NCBI GenBank assembly: GCA_900491605.1 | Contig: UESW01004568.1 | Span: forward strand, 650,848 to 714,847 | From: Calamus simplicifolius | Lineage: Eukaryota; Streptophyta; Magnoliopsida; Arecales; Arecaceae | DNA length: 64,000 nt | Reading direction: 5' to 3' | Shown here: piece after piece, positions 1 through 10,403 of the stretch | Layout: each line of letters begins with the position of its first letter | Position numbering within the stretch: the stretch's first letter is position 1 | The notes under the pieces: model-generated | The model's input: only the letters and a program-made list of their open reading frames with translations | Databases searched by the model: none | Told to the model about the DNA's origin: nothing | Program-made: the position numbers and the translations under genes

Positions 1-305
1 CAATCACCTGAATCTTGAGCGCCTTCTGGAAGGTTCGAAAGTTGTTCGGATATGGAGATGATTCGAATCAAGCCATTGTAAGGCCGGTGGGATCCGTATC
101 TTGTCCGTTGAAGGATCGACGGTTGGGAGAGCTCTCTGATGGCATGAGATCCGATGACTGCGTAGGTCCTGGGCCATTATTGCAGATCCTAGGCCGTTAT
201 TGCAGATCCTAGGCCACTCCTCGATATGATTCTTCGTTTGGATTCTGTTACACTAGACTTGGGCTCTCCCGCGCCAGGTTCCGCGGAGGTGCATGTTGAG
301 CCATG
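1..305. other. GC-rich unannotated segment, possible retroelement remnant
   Basis: No convincing gene. The segment is richer in G+C than the DNA that follows. It contains a short direct repeat around 176-217, where the phrase GCAGATCCTAGGCC recurs with a TTATT spacer. Together with the minisatellite that follows, and the CTCAACA end near 619, it looks like part of an LTR or another noncoding retroelement segment. No partner LTR is present in the window, so this is inference only. Confidence 0.3.
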
Positions 306-497
306 GATTGCTCGGGGGTCGCTCGGGGGAACCGAGCTTTTGATTGCTCGGGAAAGCCGAGCTATGGGTTGCTCGGGGGAGCCGAGCTATGGGTTGCTCG
401 GGGGAGCCGAGCTATGGATGGCTCGGGGAAACCGAGCTATGGGTTGCTCGCGGGAACCGAGCTATGGGTTGCTCGCGGGAACCGAGCTACGGGTTGC
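306..497. repeat. 25-bp minisatellite with internal palindrome
   Basis: About seven imperfect tandem copies of a 25-bp unit reading roughly GGGTTGCTCGGGGGAGCCGA followed by GCTAT. Each unit carries the inverted repeat GCTCGG...CCGAGC around a short G/A-rich loop. Because 25 is not a multiple of three, the apparent translations cycle through the same peptide phrases in all three frames. That argues these are shadows of the repeat and not coding. Confidence 0.85.
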
Positions 498-2047
498 TTG
501 ACCTGCCGGACTATACCAGTCAGCTCATTCCTCGTAGACGTAATGTGGCAGATGGGGGATGGGGTTGATCTTAGCCCCTTCGCACGGTTATCAATGCAAT
601 GATAATTTTACCCCTCAACAGTTATAAAGCAACTTTCTGGAGAAACTAGCTTATGTATTATACCTATTCATAGCTGCTACACTATTTGTCATAACTGATG
701 ATTTTGTCTTGCTTAAAAGCAGACTCGGTGATGTGAGTGGATGTGCTCAATTGATACCATGCGTTGGACCTCCAAATTCTTGTACACTTCAAATCTGAAC
801 CAACTTGGATAAAAGTCTAACCAAAGTAAATCGAAATTCTTTAACATGAAATTGAACGGACTCAATGTTGCTTTAGATTACAAGATAGATTCATAAAACT
901 CAGATCCAAAACTAACCATATTTGGACTCTAACTTGATGTGAGGTTTATTAAATGGGTCAATTTAGTGTCTAAATCCTTAATTTGTATCCAAATGAGGTT
1001 AGATCTATTCATGCTAGATCTAACTGTCATCAGCTTGTCAAAAACCTTTAAAGTTCACTGAACATTTAACATGTGCTGTACTTCCATTTGAGCATTACCA
1101 TAGAAGTGCTTCTTGATTTAAAAAGCATAAGCAGTGACAAATACAGCCTTAGAGATCTAACGGCTGAATGAGCATTGAACAATGAATAAGGTCGATTGAA
1201 GACCAATCTGAATCCGAGATTCTAAGGATGGGTTGAATGAGTATTAGGCTAGATCAGGAAAACCTTGGACCAGTTGGATTATTTGGTTCTAACTTACTAA
1301 GGAAGAATAGCTTTCTTCACCATGTGGGGGTCACGTTAATGCATGTATCATTTGATCTTGTGAATATTTGTGTGCATGTATCATTTGATCTTGTGAATAT
1401 TTGTGACGATCACATATGGGGGCCGTTTGGTTCAGGGATTAGAAGTTTCATCCTAGTATTACATCACCGGAAATGTAATTTCTATATTTTAAACGCCTGA
1501 GCATGTAGGATGCTTATGTTTGAATTTTGCAGCAATCAAACTGCAAAATACTGGTTATCTTGTATTAGCATATTTGATCAACAAAATATATCACAAAAAT
1601 TCAATTGAAAAATATATTAAAATTTCACACATACCCTTATTATCTTGCAAATTTAAAAAAAAAACCATGGGCAGAACAATATTTTTAAATATAATAACTA
1701 CATATTATACAAAATATATCATAACTAATATATATTATTATAATTATATAAAAATGATATAATTATATAAAATATAATAATTATTTATATTATTTTATAC
1801 AATATAGACTTTGGCTACATTTAAATGTAGTCACGTTTAAATTTGATCACCTTTTTATTCTTAAATACACAGTTTACAGATTCTAAAGATAGAAAAAGTG
1901 AAAAAGATGAATGACTTCGAGATTCATGTGGATCTAGGTGTTGAAAAGATGATCGAATTCTGAATTTAGCTACATTCGTATGTAGCTAAGTCTATAGTTA
2001 TAAACTTATTAAACCTTGCATGCAAGGTAAAGTAGGGTTTAGGGCCA
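498..2047. other. Intergenic, no gene seen; one 33-bp tandem duplication
   Basis: AT-rich intergenic DNA without a recognisable coding region. The phrase at 1341-1373 is repeated in tandem at 1374-1406 (33 bp each, differing only at the last base). A sequence resembling the ends of plant DNA transposons (GGGGGCCGTTTGGTTC, near 1428) is present, but I found no inverted partner. From about 1690 to 1800 the DNA is nearly pure A/T. Confidence 0.5.
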
Positions 2048-2052
2048 GCTAC

Positions 2053-2679
2053 TGTTGGGCCCATGGCCCAATTTGTTTAGCCTATTAGGGCAAAAGGGAG
2101 CACCACTCCTTTTTTGTCACGATCTTTTTTTTCTCTTTAAAGGGAGCAGCCGCCATAAAGAAAAAGGAAGGGTGGTGAGTAGCCGTCTTTTTGTTTTTTT
2201 CTTTTTGTAGCAGCCACCAGTTTTGTGTGGGAGCAAACGGCCAGAAGAACGAGGCATTGGAGGATCCATGAGATTTCTTGAGGGCTCTTCTGTGACTTCG
2301 TGAGTCGTGAGCATGGAGAGAAGGCTTCGGTTAACATGAAGATGGAAGAAGAAAAATAAGAGAAGAAGAAGAAGAGAAGGAAGAAAATAAGGAGATAACG
2401 CAGGAGACCGTATTTTTTGGTGATGTAATCCTTATATCCTTATTATTCTCTTGTGATTGTTTCTCAAGTCCAGGCAAGGGACTTTGAGACTTGGATATTT
2501 ATTATTTTATAGTGGATCTTCTTCTCTGGCTTGCCCGTATTTTTTTTTCTTTATTTTGGAGGGATTTTTCACGTAAATCTTGGTGTTCCTGTGATTGTGT
2601 GGTTTGTGCATTTTATTTATTATTCCGCTGCGTATTACGATCTGCTAGTATTTGCTCGTACACGGATTATTTTCCATCA
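2053..2679 (+). repeat. 5' LTR of copia element 1
   Basis: 627 bp, starting TGTTGGGCCCATGG and ending TTTTCCATCA. It matches the right LTR across its full length. It lacks the 31-bp internal duplication of the right LTR, which accounts for the length difference. It contains polypyrimidine and GAAGAAGAA-rich stretches. I did not find a clear TATA box. Confidence 0.92.
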
Positions 2680-2681
2680 AC

Positions 2682-2693
2682 TGGTATCATAGC
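2682..2693 (+). other. Primer binding site (tRNA-iMet type)
   Basis: TGGTATCATAGC lies two bases after the left LTR. The usual plant copia site, complementary to the 3' end of initiator methionine tRNA, is TGGTATCAGAGC, so this copy carries one substitution. Confidence 0.85.
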
Positions 2694-2717
2694 CTGTGAA
2701 TTTTTTTGTGTGTGAGC

Positions 2718-3486
2718 ATGGAGGCCGATAATGTTTTCCGCATTATCAGTCTGAACAGAAACAATTAGATGATATGGAAACTGAGGATGAAAGACCTCTT
2801 GTATTGCAAAGATCTATATGGACCTTTGGAAGGGGTCAAAGCAAAGCCCGTTACAATGACAGATGATGCTTGGATCATGTTAGATCGAAAAGCAGTCGGT
2901 TTTATTCGGCAGTGGTTGGATGATAGTGTCTTTCACCATGTTTCCACTGAGACTTCTGCAAACTCTTTTTGAAAAAGTTAGAAAGTCTCTATGAGAGAAA
3001 AATAGCCGGCAACAAGGCTTTCTTGATCAGAAAACTAGTGAATCTGAAATTTAAAGAGGGTGCTTCTATTGCTGAGCATTTGAATGAAATGCAGAGTATT
3101 CATAACCAGTTATCCTCTATGAAAATGTCTTTTGATGATGAGTTGCAGGCATTATTACTTCTCAATTCATTGCCAGAAAGTTGGGAGACACCTGTGGTTT
3201 TCCTCAGTAATTTTGTACCAGACGGTGTTGTCACCATGAGACAAGTAACATGCAGTTTGTTGAAAGATGAGTTAAGGAGGAAGAATTCAGTAACTTCTCA
3301 GATTGATTCATAGGCACTTGTCTCAGAGAATAGAGGATGGTCAAAGTCTAGAAATAGAGACAATTCATACAAGGGTAGAAGCAAATCAAGGTTAAGAAAA
3401 GATATTACTTGTTACAACTGTGGTGAGAAAGGGCACTACAAGAATATTGTAAGAAGCCTAAGAAGAGCAAGAAAAAGTCAAAAGAA
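2718..3486 (+). pseudogene. gag of copia element 1 (broken)
   Basis: The probable start is the ATG at 2718, followed after 16 codons by a stop at 2766-2768. The capsid-like region continues (2769-2972) and, after a frame change near 2970, runs on to 3313 with the typical Gag phrase around SLPESWETPVVFLSN. A CCHC zinc knuckle (C-YN-C-GEKG-H) is encoded near 3410, but the last Cys is lost from the frame at a small indel. This nucleocapsid part would package element RNA in cytoplasmic particles. Two or more lesions make it non-functional. Confidence 0.85.
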
Positions 3487-6400
3487 GTGAAGGATACAGA
3501 GTCAAAGGAGAATATCATAGCTATAGTGCATAGTGATGATTATTTGATTTTGTCTACTTCTGATGGTATCTTCTCATGTGAGTGTCAGAATAATGAGTGG
3601 GTAATTGACACAAGTGCTTCTTATCATGCTACACAATGGAGGGAGTTTTTTTCTACCTATAGGACTGAAAATTTTGGTGTTGTCAAGATGGGAAATCAAG
3701 GCACAACAGACATCATTGGCATGGGTGACATCCACATGAAGACTAATCGTGGCTGTAAGTTGGTACTCAAGGATGTAAGGCATATGGCTGACTTAAGGCT
3801 AAATTTAATCTTAGTTGGAAGACTTGATGATGAAGACTTTGATAGCAGATTTCATAAAGGGCAATGGAAGCTCAGTAAAGGTTCACTTGTTGTAACTAGT
3901 GGGAAGAAATGTCACACTTTGTACAGGTTGCAGGCTAAAGCTTATGGTGAACAGTTGAATGCTACAGAGAAAGACTTCAGCATGGAGTTGTGGCATAAAC
4001 AAATGGGACAAATGAGTGAGAAGGGGCTACAAGTTCTTTCCAAAAAAGAAGTTCTACCAGACTTCAAAGGGATACATCTGAACCCATGTGTTGATTGTTT
4101 GGTTGGCAAGCAACATAGAGTTTCTTTTGCTAGTCCTGCTTTGTCTAGAAAAATGCATGTCTTGGATCGTATCTATACAGATGTTTATGGTCCTCTGAGG
4201 ATAAAAACTCCTGGTGGATCTGTTAATGTTTTAGGTATCAGTGGTGCACTTTATTTTATCACTTTTATAGATAATTTTTCAAGAAAAGTTTGGGTCTATG
4301 GTTTGAAAACCAAAGATCATGTTATTAATGTCTTCAAAGAGTTTCATGCCAGAGTTGAAAAAGAGACAGGAAAGAAATTGAAATGCATAAGGTCAGATAA
4401 TGATGGTGAGTACACAGAGTTATTTGATAATTATTGCAGGTCATATGGCATTTAGCATGAGATGACAGTACATGGTACTCCTCAGCATAATGCAATTGCA
4501 GAGAGGATGAATCGCACGATCATGGAAAAGATCAGATGTATGCTTTCATAATTCAAGTTACCTAAAAGATTTTGGGATGAGGCATTGAAGACAACAGTTG
4601 ATGTAATAAACTTGTCGCCATGTATAGCTCTAGATGGTGATGTTGCAGAGCGTGTATAGTCAGGGAAAGATGACTCTTACAAGCACTTGAGAGTGTTTGG
4701 TTGCCGTGCATTTGCACATGTTCCAGATATTGAGAGGTCCAAGCTGGATGGTAAGACAAAAGAATGTGCTTTGCTTGGTTACTCACATGATGAGTTTGGT
4801 TATAGACTTTGGGATCCAGAAAGGCAGAAGGTGTTTAAAAGCAAGATGTGGTATTTTTTGAAGATCAAACCCTTCAAGACTTCAAGAAGGAGGTGCCAGT
4901 TAATCTTCTGCTGGAGGATTAACAGACTGTGATCCAATTACTCTTTTAGTATATCAGGGTGATGGGGGAGATGTGCAAAAAAATAGCGCAGGAGCATACG
5001 TTAACTCACTTGTAGGACATGTTAAGCATGAAGGAGATCAGGAGCAACCTCCTACAGAGCCTCAGCTGAGAAGATCTACTAGACAAAGTCAACCTTCCAA
5101 AAGGTATTCTACAGTTGACTATATAATGCTTACTGATGCAGGTGAACCAGAATGTTACCAGGAGGCAGTTAAAAGTGAGCAGAAAAAGGAGTGGTTAGTA
5201 GGTATGCAGGAAGAAATGGATGCCTTACAGAAGAACCACACATATGATTTAGTGGAACTACCAAAAGGAAGGAATGCTTTAAAGAACAAGTGGGTTTTCA
5301 GGTTAAAGACTCAACAGTAGTATTCTCAACCAAAGTACAAGGCCAGATTGGTTGTGAAAGGCTTTGGTCAAAAGAAAGGTATTGACTTTGAAGAGATTTT
5401 TTCTCCTGTTGTTAAAATGTCTTCAATTCATGTTGCTCTAGGTATTGCTGCTAGTCTAGACTTGAAGATTGAGCAGTTAGATGTGAAGATAGCTTTTCTT
5501 CATAGTGATTTAGAGGAGAAAATCTATATGGAGCAACCAGAAGGCTTCAAAGTCAAAGGTAAAGAAAATCTTATCTGCAAATTGAAAAAAAGCTTGTATG
5601 GGCTGGAGCAAGCTCCAAGGCAGTAGTGAAAGAAATTTGATTCATTTATGACTGAAAATGGATACAAAAGAATGGCTTCAGATCATTGTGTGTATATCAA
5701 ATGGTTTAGTGAGTATTTTGTCATACTCCTACTTTATGTTGATGACATGCTTATTCTTGGGAAAGATATATCTATGATTGACATGTTGAAGAAGAAGTTG
5801 AGCAATTCATTTGCAATGAAAAATATGCGACCAGCAAAGCAAATACTGGGCATACAGATTTCCCATGATAGAAGAACCAAGAAAATATGGTTGTCACATG
5901 AAAAGTACATTGAGAAGGTATTGGATAGGTTCAGTATGAACAATGCAAAGCCAGTTGGTTCTCCTCTTGCAGGTCCCTTCAGGTTGTGCTTAGAGCAGAG
6001 TCCTTCAAGTGATGAGGAGAAGGAGAAAATGAAGAAGGTTTCTTACGCTTCAGCAGTTGAAAGTTTGATGTACGCGATGGTATATACGGGGCCAGACATC
6101 GCATATGCAGTGGGCGTTGCTAGTAGATTTCTTGCAAATCTAGGGAAAGAGCATTGGACAGCAGTGAAGTGGATTTTCATATATCTTAGAGGATGCTCCA
6201 AAGTTTGTTTAAGCTTTGGGGGTGGTCCACCTGTGCTGATTGGTTATACAGATACAGATATGACGAGAGATATTGATACAAAGAAGTCCACATCAGGTTT
6301 AATACTTACTTTTGCAGGGGAAGCTGTGTCATGGCAATCTAGATTGCAAAGGTGTGTAGCTCTCTCCACTACAGAGACAGAATACATTGCTGCTACCGAG

Positions 6401-6697
6401 GTCTATAAGGAGATGTGGATGAAAGAATTCTTACATGAATTGGGGTTGAAACAGAAAAATTATGTGGTACATTGTGACAGTCATAGCGTCATCCACTTGT
6501 GTAAGAATCCAACTTTTCATTTCAAGTCAAAGCATATAGATGTCAGATACCATTGGATTCGAAATGTGTTTGAAGAGAAGCAGTTGTAGCTTTAGAAAAT
6601 TCACACAGATGAAAATGGGGCAGACATGTTGACAAAGACCTTGTCAAAAGAAAGACAAGAGATATTCCGACAGTTGGTCGGCATGATTTCACACTAA
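3487..6697 (+). pseudogene. pol of copia element 1 (PR-IN-RT-RNase H, broken)
   Basis: The domains are in copia order. A protease remnant lies near 3600; the usual DSGAS catalytic phrase appears as DTSAS. A GAG-pre-integrase zinc region follows near 3990-4110, where the second zinc-binding His appears replaced by Gln (GQMSEKG). The integrase core has the catalytic Asp residues, and its Glu lies beyond a stop at 4453-4455. The reverse transcriptase has the catalytic YVDD (LLLYVDDMLIL, about 5730-5760) and is followed by RNase H (TESEYIA-like, about 6380). Stops near 4453, 4549, 4657, 5318 and 5624, plus a frame change near 4930, break it. The original terminator is probably the TAA at 6695-6697. 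Confidence 0.92.
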
Positions 6698-6727
6698 GGA
6701 AGCATGAGATAGCCTCCCTTATGGGTT

Positions 6728-6739
6728 GAAGGGGGAGGT
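6728..6739 (+). other. Polypurine tract of copia element 1
   Basis: The purine-rich GAAGGGGGAGGT directly abuts the right LTR, where plus-strand DNA synthesis would be primed. Confidence 0.85.
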
Positions 6740-7397
6740 TGTTGGGCCCATAGCCCAATTTGTTTAGCCCATTAGGGCAAAAGAGAGCGCCACTCCTTTT
6801 TTGTCAGGATCTTTTTTTCTCTCTTTAAAGGGAGCAGCCGCCAGGAAGAAAAAGGAAGGGTGGTGAGCAGCCGTCTTTTCGTTTTTATCTTTCCGTAGCA
6901 GCCACCAGTTTTGTGTGAGAGCAAATGGCCAGAAGAACGAGGCATTGGAGGATCCATGGGATTTCTTGAGGGCTCTTCGGTGATCCATGGGATTTCTTGA
7001 GGGCTCTTCTGTGACTTCGTGAGCCGTGAGCATGGAGAGAAGGCTTCAGTTATCGTAAAGGCAGAAGAAGAAAAACAAGAGAAGAAGAAGAAGAGAAGAG
7101 AAGAAAATAAGGAAGTAACGCAGGAGACCGTATTTTTTGGTGACGTAATCCTTATATCTCTATTATCTTTTGTGATTGTTTCTCAAGTCCAGGCAAGGAA
7201 CTTTAAGACTTGAATATTTATTATTTTATAATGGATCTTCTTCTCTGGTTTGTCTGTAATTTTTTTCCCTTTATCATGGAGGAATTTTTCACGTAAATCT
7301 TGGTGTTTCTGCGATTGTGTGGTTTGTGCATTTTATTTATTATTTCGCTGCGTATTATGGTCAGCTAGTATTTGCTTGTACGGATTCTTTCCCATCA
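6740..7397 (+). repeat. 3' LTR of copia element 1
   Basis: 658 bp, starting TGTTGGGCCCATAG and ending CCCATCA, and followed by the target duplication GCTAC. It differs from the left LTR by scattered substitutions and by a 31-bp tandem duplication (6951-6981 and 6982-7012, beginning GATCCATGGGATTTC). That duplication is absent from the left copy, so it arose after insertion. Confidence 0.92.
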
Positions 7398-7402
7398 GCT
7401 AC

Positions 7403-7760
7403 AATAATTTCTCTATAGAACATATTCTTTTGTACAATTGTAGGATGATGTTCTTTATGTTTTTAAGCTGTCCCAGCTCATCACCGCTTTAGGCTCACAA
7501 GTTGTTTAATTCAGGCTCGATAGCAGCTATATAATGCGAGCAGCGTAACCTTTTTTTCTAATAAAAGTTGTGCTGATTTAATTGGAATTTTCCTGCACTT
7601 TAGTACTCCTGAAATTGCGCATATTGGCTTGCGGAACATTTCCCCTGGTGCTGTATTAACTATTAAATATCAAATGAAGTTGTACCAGATGATATAGCAG
7701 TTGATCATGTTCTCATTGGCATTGTAACTTGTTTCATTTGAGCTATCTGGACATTCTTTC
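7403..7760. other. Intergenic, no gene seen
   Basis: 358 bp between copia element 1 and the L1 insertion. No ORF or known repeat was recognised. A TTTTTTTCTAATAAAA stretch near 7550 resembles a polyadenylation context but has no gene attached. Confidence 0.4.
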
Positions 7761-8220
7761 AAAGCTGACATGCGGCTGGAGGTTTTGATCTTCTTGATTT
7801 CTCTGTTTCTATGGTCGAGCTGTATGCGGCGTGGACTGGGATTTCTTTTGCGGTTCGATCCCTTCATGCTCAGAGTCTCTTATTGAGGGGGACTCTCTTA
7901 CGGTCATTCGTTGGCTTCGACATGAAGGTAGTGATCTCCCTTCGACTAATCCTCTTCTTCTGGATATCTCGTCTCTTTTGAGGGGGGTCACCTTCTATCA
8001 GATTCGGCATGTCTATCGCGAGGCCAACATGGTAGCTGATTGGATTGCGGGTGTTGCGGCCCTTTTTTTTGGTTTTTGGATATGGAAACAGGGGGACTCC
8101 TGCCCCATTGTGCTTAAACAGCTTTTATTTTCTGATATATCTGGGCTGACTCACGCTAGACTGGTGTGATCACTCGTTTTTTTCAAAAAAAAAAAAAAAA
8201 AAAAAAAAAAGCTGACATGC
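7761..8220 (+). mobile_element. 5'-truncated L1-type LINE with 13-bp target duplication
   Basis: The 13-bp AAAGCTGACATGC occurs at 7761-7773 and again at 8208-8220. Between them lies a short segment that ends in a run of about 26 A (8185-8210). This is the mark of target-primed reverse transcription of a truncated LINE. The body encodes the last part of an L1-type RNase H domain: an AELYAAW-like phrase before 7831, GDSLTVIRWLR at about 7885, then HVYREANMVADWIA and a stop at 8167-8169. One frameshift near 7880 separates the two parts. Only the final 400 bp or so of the element was copied. Confidence 0.88.
7831..8169 (+). pseudogene. RNase H-like C-terminus of an L1 ORF2 (fragment)
   Basis: A 112-codon open stretch matches the tail of plant non-LTR retrotransposon ORF2 proteins, in which an RNase H domain follows the reverse transcriptase. 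The visible hallmarks are the GDS near the second catalytic Asp and the REANMVADWIA motif carrying the last catalytic Asp. The first catalytic part is upstream in another frame (VELYAAWTGISFA). It has no start codon of its own and is not a host gene. Confidence 0.8.
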
Positions 8221-9775
8221 AAAAGATGGGCGAGTTGTTTGTCGTTTGTTCTTGCAGGATAAAAAAAAAAAAAGAAAAAAAGAAAAAGAAAGCATAGGAG
8301 TGTTAATTTCCCACTCTTGGAAAATCAAAAACAATTCTCATGTGTTTACATTTCCAAAGCAAAGGCATTCATTCATATCGACTCTTTTGGAAAGATCCAT
8401 ATGAAACAAGTTCACTTCATGTTTTTTTATCTTTTGATTTGGTGAGCATGGCTCGCTTTTGTTGTATTAGACTTCACAATATAACCTCATGTTTTACCTG
8501 TCAATTTATTTGCTTAATTCAATATGAGTGACTGATTGCTGCTCTCTGGATGTTCTTTGAAGATGCCGAAGTTGCACACGGGAAGCTCGAGCTCTAGGCT
8601 GTCCCTAGTGATATACGCTGTCCCTAGTGATGTAAATTTTGTCCTGCCGACCAACCCATTGGCATCAGTGTGTAATGTGTAATGTTATCAATTCTGATTT
8701 ATTTGGAGGAGGAAATGAGCGCGTGGACGAAGAATACATGCTTCTAGTAGCATAGTTGACAGTTAATATAAAATTTTATTAAATTTTTTAAAATATAAAT
8801 TTACTAAAGAAAGCAAATTTATATAGCTAATTTCATTTAGTTGGGAAGAGACTTAGTTGAGTTGAGTTAAGTTATATATATATATATATATATATTATAA
8901 TTTAGTAGGCCCTTTTTGTTTTATATTTGGTTTCCTTTATCGACGTAGCTGATCAATTGCCGTGTTGAAGAAGAAGGCAAGTTTGAAACTCAGTTCAGCA
9001 TTCCGTGTTGACCGGCCGAAAAGTCCGTTATTTTGAGCCTCTTCTATCCAAATTAGAGGTGAATATAGCTAAGAAGTATGAGGTGTGGAATAATCTATCC
9101 AAAATCAATTGTGTAAACCTATTATTATGTTCAATTGCGTTTGAATAATTTTTATATGATAATGATCTCAAATCATCTCTCTACAATTATTGTTCAATAT
9201 AATGATTTTACATTCATTTTTGGAGGTGGAGGATGTTCAAGATCATCTTCAAATGATGATTTTAGTTTAAAAAATAATTTTTTATTTTATTTTTATTTTA
9301 GCCTCGTATAAATTAATATTGTATGTTTACGTTGTAATGATACAACATTATGTAATGTTATAACATCGAATATATTTTTTTTATTATTAAGAGATTGTAT
9401 ATCAAATATAATGATATTAAATTATCAAAATAAGACCACTTTCATGGCGTGACCTCTAATAGTTTGGAATGGTCAAAAAGCGTCAGTAGGTCCAACGGTC
9501 AAAAGAGTTTTAAAAGCTTTATCCATCCGGTTACATTTTCAATCAACCCTATTTACTTCACGGAAAGAAACATTTAGCAATAAATTGAAAACATAAATTT
9601 GAGAAACAAAGAGCAAAAAGATTTCCTTCTCGGCGATTTAGCGCAATACCCATCTAATTCAAACGGAACCTAAGATCCAACGGCAGTGGTAGCATTTTGG
9701 ATTAAAGAAGTAGTAGTTCTTTAATTACATGATTCTTCTAACTTGTCAAGTCCATTTTTATCAAAAATTAATGCA
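8221..9775. other. Intergenic, no gene seen
   Basis: AT-rich DNA. It holds an A-rich run at 8259-8290, a short duplicated phrase CTGTCCCTAGTGAT near 8598 and 8619, a (TA)n microsatellite at 8873-8895, and AT-rich DNA from 9100 to 9430. I recognise no coding region or transposon. Confidence 0.4.
8873..8895. repeat. (TA)n microsatellite
   Basis: About eleven TA units directly after a GAGTTGAGTTAAGT stretch. Confidence 0.9.
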
Positions 9776-10389
9776 TTAAGTAACCTATCTTAATAATGGT
9801 CCTAATTTTTATTGACTAAACGTATCTCCTATTAAAGTGATAACAGCCCCCATTAAAGTGATAACAGCCCCCCTCCCTTAATTCCTAAACGCTCGCTTGA
9901 TGGGGCATGCGAAATGGGTATAAATAGGAACCCATCCTAAGGTTTCAGAACACGGTTCTCTAAGGTTTCATAACACGGTTCTCTCGAGAGATCCTAAAGT
10001 TTCAGAAGAGATCCTAAAGTTCTCAGAACAAGGTTCTCGAGAGAGATCCTGAGGTTCTCAAGAGAGAAACCTAAAAGGGGAGGCATTGGAATTGAGTCCC
10101 TGAGAGATCCTGAGGTTCTCAAGAGAGAAACCTAAAAGGGGAGGCATTGGAATTGAGTCCCTGATCAAGAGCAATCATGAAGGTATACACCATCTGAATG
10201 CGAGAGCTCGTTGATTAGAAGACCGATCCATCGAGAGGAAGAGGGAAGATCAAAGGGAAGATCAATCGAGATCGTTAAGAAAGGAAGATCTCCCGTGCAG
10301 TCCAAAGAAAACCAGGAAGATCGGATTCCTTACCACCATTAAATAATAATGGCTGGAGGTAATTATGTTTAAGCAAATTAAGTCTAACA
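9776..10389 (+). repeat. 5' LTR of copia element 2
   Basis: About 614 bp, ending GTCTAACA before the primer site. It holds two private tandem duplications: a 21-bp unit ending GATAACAGCCCCC (9831-9851, 9852-9872), and a 61-bp unit beginning GAGAGATCCTGAGG (10041-10101, 10102-10162). Neither is duplicated in the right LTR. Phrases of the type GGTTCTC...GAGAGATCC recur through the R/U5 part. Confidence 0.9.
9919..9927 (+). promoter_or_regulatory. TATA box in 5' LTR of copia element 2
   Basis: TATAAATAG lies about 143 bp into the LTR, and the same element is present in the right LTR. It is followed about 30 bp later by the AGGTTTCAGAACACGG region, where transcription would be expected to start. 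Confidence 0.75.
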
Positions 10390-10391
10390 TT

Positions 10392-10403
10392 TGGTATCAG
10401 AGC
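10392..10403 (+). other. Primer binding site (tRNA-iMet)
   Basis: TGGTATCAGAGC, the canonical plant copia primer site, lies two bases after the left LTR. Confidence 0.92.

Larger units (their letters stand above)
2053..7397 (+). mobile_element. Ty1/copia LTR retrotransposon, complete but decayed
   Basis: A full-length copia element of 5345 bp bounded by two LTRs (2053-2679 and 6740-7397) that begin TGTTGGGCCC and end in CA. The five bases before it (GCTAC, 2048-2052) are repeated exactly after it (7398-7402), which is the expected integrase target duplication. A primer binding site complementary to initiator methionine tRNA follows the left LTR and a polypurine tract precedes the right LTR. 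The order gag, protease, integrase, reverse transcriptase, RNase H is that of copia. The proteins look Tnt1-like (Tork type is my best lineage guess). Several nonsense codons and frame changes show that it can no longer move by itself. Confidence 0.95.

Noticed and set aside
1428..1850. Possible DNA transposon or MITE beginning GGGGGCCGTTTGGTTC
   Set aside because: The start resembles common plant terminal repeats, but I found no inverted partner and no target duplication.
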